Shown one piece after another: positions 34,794 through 40,100 of a DNA stretch of 40,100 bases. A model generated the notes under the pieces. That model worked only from the letters and a program-made list of their open reading frames with translations. It had not been told where the DNA came from and did no database searches. The translations under genes and the position numbers were made by a program. This DNA is from Candidatus Dorea intestinavium (GTDB lineage: Bacteria > Bacillota > Clostridia > Lachnospirales > Lachnospiraceae): NCBI GenBank assembly GCA_019113475.1, contig DXHJ01000146.1, positions 1 to 40,100 of the forward strand, given 5' to 3'. Position 1 is the stretch's first letter. Every line of letters starts with the position of its first letter.

Positions 34794-35130
34794 TATTTAT
34801 TTTTATTATATTGCATTTATTTCTGTTTTGTTTAATTTTATCATCATATTTTGTCTGTTTTATACAATGTTTTTCTGTTTTTAGTGAATATCATCATTTT
34901 AAACCTCGAATCAAACATAACCAAACATTTATACTCATTTTTTTGAAAATATGCTAGATTTACTATTTGTTTATTTAAGGTTTTTTATCTAATTTGTTCT
35001 TAATTCAATCTGATAATAGCTTAAAAATCTTTTAAATCATCTCTTTACTCCTAATATTGCGATTTTTTTATCATTCTTTTGCATATTTCACTTTTCTGGC
35101 ATTTATTCGAATTTATGACTAAGGAAACTA

Positions 35131-35161
35131 AAAAAAGCCATCAATAACTGATGGCTTTTTT
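35131..35161. terminator. Terminator after the 99-residue protein gene
   Basis: Arms AAAAAAGCCATCA (35131-35143) and TGATGGCTTTTTT (35149-35161) form a perfect 13-bp stem with a five-base loop and runs of A and T. It ends the cdaR unit 8 bases after the stop codon. Confidence 0.95.
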
Positions 35162-35169
35162 ACTCACGC

Positions 35170-35469
35170 TCAACTTTTAATCATCGAAATAGAATCTACT
35201 AAACAGTACCCTGATTGAATGTTATAAGCATCCTTTAGGTACACATAAAGACATTGACCTATTTCTTTAAACTTCGTCGGTATTGCTTCCATGGACACAT
35301 CACTTGCAAAATGAAAGGTTGCCCATTTCTGATTTTTCATTAAAAAATCAAGTTTATCCTTCTTTGATAATTCCACATTTATAAATAATTTTCCTACTTC
35401 TCTCGCATTTCCTCTAATTAGAAAATCCTCTATCTCCACCTCTTCTACCTTAGACAATACTTGTTCCAT
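35170..35469 (-). CDS. Unknown 99-residue protein
   Basis: I do not recognise a family. The protein is soluble, with no signal peptide or membrane segment, and looks like an alternating alpha-beta domain: VEIEDFLIRGNAREVGKLFINVELSKKDKLDFLMKN is mostly helical, WATFHFASDV and CLYVYLKDAY look like strands. GGGAGGAAG precedes the ATG, and it starts 18 bases after the stop of the CdaR-type gene, so it belongs to the same unit. The clear ribosome site and terminator make it a likely real gene. Its job may be tied to the regulator. Confidence 0.7.
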   Translation of the reverse strand: MEQVLSKVEEVEIEDFLIRGNAREVGKLFINVELSKKDKLDFLMKNQKWATFHFASDVSMEAIPTKFKEIGQCLYVYLKDAYNIQSGYCLVDSISMIKS

Positions 35470-35487
35470 AGCTTCCTCCCTTGTTGC

Positions 35488-36600
35488 TTAATCCACTTTA
35501 AGACTATGAAAAAAATAAATGGCTAAAGAATATAAATGAGCATATTGGAAAGAGCGGGGGTCTTTCCCTGTTTTATCCGCAATTCTAAGCAGTTTCTTTT
35601 GTAAGGTATTTTTATGAATATAAAGTTCTTGACTCGCTCTCATTATCGAGCCATTGTACTTATAATAAATTTCGAGCACTCTTAATAATTCCGGTATAGA
35701 AGCTTCTTCAATATTGGAAAACACTTTGATAATATAATCCTTTTTCGCTTGATCACTAATATCTTCCATCACGATCTCTAAATCAATATTATTATAAAAA
35801 TTAATAGTAAATCCAGCTTTTATCGAAGATATCTTGCCTGCTCTTATTGCCTCTTGATATGATTTATTAATATCCTTTTCTGCCCTACTGCGACCATCAA
35901 CACCTACACGTACGCATATCTCTTCGTTATTAGTAAAGGGTTCTACTATTTCTTTTACATATTCCTTAATCGACCGGTCTTCCATTTCTGGAATACCAAT
36001 AATAAAATAGGTTTTCTCTGCTAAAAAAAACGACTGCTCAAATTTACTCTCTTCATATTTCTTTGCAAAAGTCTCTAAGGATTCAACCTTTCCTTTAATA
36101 TTAACAAAAATAATACGCCTTGGAATTGTTACATCAATGCCTAATAACAACCCTCTTTCCGCAAAATCTTCAAAACTTCCTGCGTACTCATCATGGACCC
36201 ATTCACTTATGTAAATACTTTTTGCCGCCACGAAATCACGGCTTTCTTGTCTTTGAACATCCTCAAGCAATAAAATCTCCACCAATTTTGTAATAATCCG
36301 AACATGAGGTTTTATTTTAGGATATTCTCCACTTACAGCAATCGCACCTACTACTTTGCTGCGCACTCTAAGTGGTAATACAATGCCTTCTTTTGCCCCA
36401 GAAAATTCATCGTCAGAAATAATCTTTAACTCCTCTAATCCTTCCGAAATTAATTTAATGACGCCTGTATGCTTCGTTCCAATCCTTTCTTTTTCAGAAC
36501 TTGCTATAATGACTCCTTCCGCATCAATATAATTAATTTTCTGAGGGATAATTCCGGAAATTTCATCAACGATGTATTGCGCTCTTCTTCTCGTTATCAT
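35488..36600 (-). CDS. CdaR/PucR-type transcriptional regulator
   Basis: A 370-residue regulator. Residues 5-135 form the diacid-recognition domain (ARRAQYIVDEIS-type start QYIVDEISGIIPQKINYIDAEGVIIASS, then GIVLPLRVRSKVVGAIAVSG), known to sense sugar diacids such as glucarate or glycerate. The centre is a GGDEF-like relic (150-300). The C-terminal PucR helix-turn-helix is at about 310-360 (GSIMRASQELYIHKNTLQKKLLRIADKTGKDP). These proteins usually activate a neighbouring sugar-acid operon, but the gene next door is only a 99-residue unknown. It lies 17 kb from the sugar-acid operon, so its targets are not evident. Confidence 0.92.
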   Translation of the reverse strand: MITRRRAQYIVDEISGIIPQKINYIDAEGVIIASSEKERIGTKHTGVIKLISEGLEELKIISDDEFSGAKEGIVLPLRVRSKVVGAIAVSGEYPKIKPHVRIITKLVEILLLEDVQRQESRDFVAAKSIYISEWVHDEYAGSFEDFAERGLLLGIDVTIPRRIIFVNIKGKVESLETFAKKYEESKFEQSFFLAEKTYFIIGIPEMEDRSIKEYVKEIVEPFTNNEEICVRVGVDGRSRAEKDINKSYQEAIRAGKISSIKAGFTINFYNNIDLEIVMEDISDQAKKDYIIKVFSNIEEASIPELLRVLEIYYKYNGSIMRASQELYIHKNTLQKKLLRIADKTGKDPRSFQYAHLYSLAIYFFHSLKVD

Positions 36601-36917
36601 TTCCTTCTCCCTTCGTTCATATCATCTTGTTCTTTTATATACGGACAATGGCATTTAATATTTGGTGTTTCCTATACTATATTTAAGTTTGCTAAAAATG
36701 GAAAGGGGCACCCGTAATACTTATTACACAGCATATTGTTGTGGAAACCATTTGCTTAAAAACTCCATATATTATTTTGAAAATAACCGATTTTATGATT
36801 ATTTTTCCTCTTTTATTAGACAATACTCCAATTAACTAATTATATTATAGCGAAAAAAAACGGATATTACACATAAATTTGTATAATATCCCTTCCTTTT
36901 TTATATTACAGCAACCA
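36601..36917. other. Intergenic region between the CdaR-type gene and the surface protein gene
   Basis: About 315 bases. It contains the leader of the CdaR-type gene (AGGGAGAAGG ribosome site at its start) and, at 36853-36891, the terminator of the surface protein gene. The centre, 36720-36850, shows nothing I can support. Confidence 0.6.
36853..36891 (-). terminator. Terminator of the surface protein gene
   Basis: Minus strand: arms at 36884-36891 and 36862-36869 (GGATATTA/TAATATCC), a 14-base loop and eight Ts. It lies 27 bases after the stop codon. Confidence 0.85.
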
Positions 36918-38792
36918 CTATCTTACTTTTCTTTGTCTTGTCACCTGTGCTATTACAAGCACAGAGACCAAAACTAATAATTGTAAGTTAAGGACTTTTT
37001 GATTTAACAGGTCCCCAGTTTTTGCATTTTTAGGTGCCGACACCGGAGCCGGTGCTGGTGGTTTTAAGCCACCTGGTGCTGTTGGTGCACTACTTGGTGC
37101 CACCGTTTGTGCTGGCGTGGGAGCTGCTGCTGTTGGCTTGCTTGGATTAAAAATCTCACTAATAGTAAAAGGGCCTGCCTCATAATTATCATGACTTGCT
37201 GGTTCATAACCTACTCTTACTTGATAATTTTTTAAATCTTTTGGATCCCAACTAATGGTTGCCTCACCTACTAAACTGTCTTCATTTTCTCTGGTAATTA
37301 AACTTTTGCCAATTACATTCCAAGTCTTACCGTAATCCGTAGTGTATTCAAAAACAGCTTCACCAGCCGCTTTGGTTTTCTCTTTTAAGCCTTCAACTGT
37401 TGCTTTTAGGGTTCCATCTGCTACTTTTAGATCTTTCATTTCTACCACAAAACGCTTTAAATTACCTGCTTCATCGTATTCTCCTGCTGCCTCTTTTGCT
37501 CCATTTCCTAAAACAGTGGAATTTGTAATTTTTCGTTTTTCAGGAAGATTTGCATTTTCATCTGCTAGATAAAGCGTCGAATTTAAGACTTCAAGTCCGG
37601 AATCATTGCCCGCCAAAAATCCTTTTGCATAAAATGTCGCCTGATCAAGGGTAAAAGTTCTTCCTGCATAAATTTCAATAAAATCAGCTTGTTGCACTTC
37701 GATAACATTTCCGTCACCTACTAAGCTACTGCCAAGCTTTACTTCGCCGGTTAGGGAAATAGGTTCACTTTTCTTACCGGTAAAAATTAGTTTTCCGCCA
37801 TCAATATTTAAGTTATGGAAATTAACTTTATCTCCCGTTACTTCTAACTCACCTTTAATAGTCGTATCATAAAAGTTAGTGCCACTGCGATCTTGAAGGA
37901 CTTTTCCTTCTTTTTCTATTTGTAATTCTTCTATAGCAATTGGGCTATTACTTTCTTCTAATGTTGTATCGGCTTGGATTCTTATCCGGCCAGACAGAAG
38001 CGTTAACGGTGTAAGTTCTTCGTTTGTAGCAAGAACCATTTCACCTAAGTTTCCCTCTTCATCCATAATCTGGTAAGTCCCACCAAATATTTTTCCTGGT
38101 ACCTCGTTTTCTCCTTTTTGTAAGAAAAGCTGTGCTCCTGGTGCTACTTTTACTTTTCCTTTAAACTCACTATTATCTCCTTTTAAGAAAAGTAGCCCAT
38201 TGCCAATTTCTAAATTGGCCTCTTCTGCTCCTTTTACAAAGCCATAATGAGTGTAAGTACTTTCTCCTTCTTCTACCTCTCCAGAAGAGAAGGTAAAAGT
38301 AGCATCTTTTGCGATTTCAATATTCCCACCAAAGTTTACCGCTTTCGGATCCATTAAAATCCTTCCTTCTTTGACATTTAACTTGCCATTAAACCAAGAA
38401 TAGTCGCCTTTTAAAAGCAAATCTTCTTTTCCCTCTTTAGTCAAAATTAATTCATCACTTGGTGCTGGTCTATTTTCACTAAGTCCTTCTGGATATCCTG
38501 CCAAGGAATACAAAGAACTTGCAAGGACTCCTTCATCTGGTAAAAACCATTCTTTTTCGCTTACCGGTAAATAAAGCGCTGTTTTTCCATCGTAATTTAA
38601 AAAATCATTTTTAGTTTCTGTATCTGCTACGACCCAGTTATTAATCCCTCTCTTTTGCAACTCGTAAATGCCTCGGTTGGCTAAATCATCAGGAGCAACT
38701 TCTAAATCATTTGCGAATGTTCCTAGTACCAAAGTCGTACTTGCCATAATTGAGGTAGCTAACAACTTAAATATTGTTCTTTTTTTGTTCAT
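36918..38792 (-). CDS. Large secreted wall-anchored surface protein with beta-rich repeats
   Basis: A 624-residue protein. The signal peptide ends near residue 28 (LLATSIMASTTLVLGTFAND). A long beta-rich body follows with recurring short blocks such as LKGDYSWFNGKLNVKEGRILM and LFLKGDNSEFKGKVKVAPGAQLFL, like autotransporter-associated strand repeats and probably a beta-helix. Near 460-540 is an Ig- or fibronectin-like segment. The C terminus has a proline-alanine-rich linker (about 550-595), then the sorting motif NAKTGD, a hydrophobic stretch and the tail RQRKVR, as for sortase substrates. The ATG at 38792 has AAGGAGA upstream; the earlier in-frame ATG at 38810 overlaps that site. Ligand unknown; adhesion or wall structure is a guess. 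Confidence 0.85.
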   Translation of the reverse strand: MNKKRTIFKLLATSIMASTTLVLGTFANDLEVAPDDLANRGIYELQKRGINNWVVADTETKNDFLNYDGKTALYLPVSEKEWFLPDEGVLASSLYSLAGYPEGLSENRPAPSDELILTKEGKEDLLLKGDYSWFNGKLNVKEGRILMDPKAVNFGGNIEIAKDATFTFSSGEVEEGESTYTHYGFVKGAEEANLEIGNGLLFLKGDNSEFKGKVKVAPGAQLFLQKGENEVPGKIFGGTYQIMDEEGNLGEMVLATNEELTPLTLLSGRIRIQADTTLEESNSPIAIEELQIEKEGKVLQDRSGTNFYDTTIKGELEVTGDKVNFHNLNIDGGKLIFTGKKSEPISLTGEVKLGSSLVGDGNVIEVQQADFIEIYAGRTFTLDQATFYAKGFLAGNDSGLEVLNSTLYLADENANLPEKRKITNSTVLGNGAKEAAGEYDEAGNLKRFVVEMKDLKVADGTLKATVEGLKEKTKAAGEAVFEYTTDYGKTWNVIGKSLITRENEDSLVGEATISWDPKDLKNYQVRVGYEPASHDNYEAGPFTISEIFNPSKPTAAAPTPAQTVAPSSAPTAPGGLKPPAPAPVSAPKNAKTGDLLNQKVLNLQLLVLVSVLVIAQVTRQRKVR

Positions 38793-38826
38793 ATAAAGTT
38801 TCTCCTTCATATCTTACCTAGCCTTC

Positions 38827-38854
38827 ATTATATATTTTTTGTGGTTAGTAGCAA
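38827..38854 (-). promoter_or_regulatory. Promoter of the surface protein gene
   Basis: Minus strand: TTGCTA (38849-38854), 16-base spacer, TATAAT (38827-38832). The -10 is a perfect match. It is about 35 bases before the ATG. Confidence 0.6.
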
Positions 38855-39040
38855 GCAAACCGCGTTAACTTAGGCTTTTACAAAGCATAGTGAAAACATT
38901 AACAAATCGTTTATTTTCCTCTTATCTCTCGTAACATTATGTGTCATTCTTTTATGTTCTTTATACCACTATCAGATACCGGACCTCCATTGTACAATGT
39001 TCTCAAGTAATAAAATAGTTTCATAAATGGAGGTAATATC

Positions 39041-40100
39041 ATGATTTCTTTTTTCGTATGCCTAGTAGCTTTAGTTGTAGGCTACATCATCTACGGTAAT
39101 ATCGTAGAACGTGTTTTTCATCCTGATGAAAGACATACTCCCGCTGTAGAACACCCCGACGGCGTAGACTATGTACCAATGAAACCTTGGAGAGCTTTTT
39201 TAGTTCAGCTTCTTAACATTGCTGGACTTGGTCCTATCTTCGGTGCACTTTCAGGTGCTATCTGGGGACCATCCGTATTTCTTTGGATTGTCTTTGGTAC
39301 TATCTTTGCTGGTGGTGTTCATGACTATTTATCAGGTATGTTATCCATCCGTAACGATGGCGCTAGTATCTCTGAAATAGTTGGTAAATACCTTGGACCT
39401 GTTATGAAAAACGTAATGCGTGTTTTCTCAGTAGTCTTATTAGTCATGGTCGGTGTCGTATTTATGGTCGGACCTGCTGGCTTATTAGCACTACTAACTC
39501 CTAACACCCTAAACATTACTTTTTGGACCATCGTTATTTTAATTTACTATTTCCTTGCTACTTTACTACCAATCGATAAGATTATCGGCAAGTTATACCC
39601 AATCTTTGGTATTTGCCTAATCATTATGGCTCTTGGCATCGGTGGTGCTACTGTTCTTCGTAATGGTACTCACCCAATGATGGAAATTTCTCTTCAGAAC
39701 TTACATCCTGATGGCAAACCAATTTGGCCTTTAATGTTTATCACTGTTGCTTGTGGTGCTATTTCTGGTTTCCACGCAACTCAATCACCTATGATTGCTC
39801 GTACCTTAACTTCTGAGAAAAAAGGACGTCAAGTATTCTACGGAGCTATGGTAGCTGAAGGTGTTATCGCTCTTATTTGGGCAGCTGCCGGTTGTGCTTT
39901 CTATCAAAAAGACGGCGGACTTATGACTGGTTTATTAGCAGCTCAAGGTGGTAACTCAACAACTGTTTATAACATGTCAATTGGCTTACTTGGTAAAGTT
40001 GGTGGTGCGCTAGCAATGATCGGTGTTATTGCTTGTCCTATCACTTCTGGCGATACAGCATTTCGTAGTGCTAGACTTACTATTGCTGACTGGTTTAAAA
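39041..40100 (+). CDS. cstA: CstA-type carbon starvation protein, peptide or pyruvate carrier, cut by window edge
   Basis: The frame runs from the ATG at 39041 (TGGAGG upstream) to the window end, 353 codons, with no stop. The N terminus ISFFVCLVALVVGYIIYGNIVERVFHPDERHTPA and the following PMKPWRAFLVQLLNIAGLGPIFGAL, IFAGGVHDYLSGMLSIRNDGASISEIV are the CstA signature. Later GAISGFHATQSPMIARTL is the typical helix. CstA proteins import peptides or pyruvate when carbon is scarce. A 10-bp palindrome ATTGTACAAT (38989-38998) lies upstream and could be an operator. It is divergent from the surface protein gene, sharing a 248-base control region. Confidence 0.95.
   Translation, partial: MISFFVCLVALVVGYIIYGNIVERVFHPDERHTPAVEHPDGVDYVPMKPWRAFLVQLLNIAGLGPIFGALSGAIWGPSVFLWIVFGTIFAGGVHDYLSGMLSIRNDGASISEIVGKYLGPVMKNVMRVFSVVLLVMVGVVFMVGPAGLLALLTPNTLNITFWTIVILIYYFLATLLPIDKIIGKLYPIFGICLIIMALGIGGATVLRNGTHPMMEISLQNLHPDGKPIWPLMFITVACGAISGFHATQSPMIARTLTSEKKGRQVFYGAMVAEGVIALIWAAAGCAFYQKDGGLMTGLLAAQGGNSTTVYNMSIGLLGKVGGALAMIGVIACPITSGDTAFRSARLTIADWFK

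Larger units (their letters stand above)
34674..35130. other. Long AT-rich control region without a gene
   Basis: About 460 bases with no convincing coding frame. It holds the importer-operon promoter, the inverted repeat in the leader, and CTGTTTT copies at 34823-34829, 34855-34861 and 34875-34881. From about 34900 to 35130 I see only AT-rich sequence without a recognisable signal. Confidence 0.6.

Noticed and set aside
1-40100. CRISPR arrays, insertion sequences, tRNA and rRNA genes
   Set aside because: No regularly spaced repeats, transposase-like frames or RNA gene signatures were seen.

Overview
The window looks like chromosomal DNA from a low-GC Gram-positive anaerobe, most likely in the Clostridia. 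The signs are AT-rich DNA, strong AGGAGG-type ribosome binding sites, Rho-independent terminators after most units, lipoprotein signal peptides, a C-terminal sortase-type anchor, an L-box (lysine) riboswitch, and a mix of TRAP, CstA, APC and ABC carriers. I cannot name the genus. No tRNA, rRNA, CRISPR array, transposase or phage gene was seen. Two genes are cut by the window edges: a LytS/YesM-type sensor kinase at the left and cstA at the right.

Left part (1-8.5 kb): kinase fragment; endonuclease III (nth); a polar amino-acid ABC importer whose binding protein and permease are one polypeptide, preceded by a lysine riboswitch with its own promoter and terminator, so lysine is the likely substrate; UDP-galactopyranose mutase (glf) with a cysteine-rich FAD oxidoreductase; a four-helix membrane protein of unknown role; and a voltage-gated-type potassium channel carrying an extra C-terminal membrane domain.

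Sugar-acid operon (8.5-18.4 kb, minus strand): eleven genes apparently read from one promoter at about 18.4 kb to a terminator at 8.5 kb. Order: UxaA small (SAF) part, UxaA large part, SDR dehydrogenase, GntR/FCD regulator, TRAP transporter (P, Q, M), mandelate-racemase-type sugar-acid dehydratase, second SDR, RraA-like protein, uronate isomerase UxaC. Three GATATATC palindromes exactly 11 bp apart sit just downstream of the proposed -10 box and are the best operator candidate. The enzyme set does not match the textbook UxaCBA-KdgK-KdgA route.

Middle (18.5-25.9 kb): a GNAT acetyltransferase; a ClC antiporter overlapping a YheO-type regulator; a lipoprotein with a second GNAT protein; an APC amino-acid permease one base from a YtcJ-type amidohydrolase.

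Methylthioribose / 5-deoxyribose cluster (25.9-34.8 kb): a sugar ABC importer (binding lipoprotein, ATPase, permease), MtnK-type kinase and MtnA-type isomerase form one operon. A DeoR regulator, a class II aldolase and a solute-binding-like protein lacking a signal peptide form a neighbouring divergent pair of units. Kinase, isomerase and aldolase are the three steps of the DHAP shunt that turns 5-methylthioribose or 5-deoxyribose into DHAP and an aldehyde. The importer suggests scavenging from outside the cell. This segment looks more AT-rich than its surroundings.

Right end (35-40 kb): a CdaR-type regulator with a 99-residue unknown protein, a large wall-anchored surface protein, and divergent cstA.
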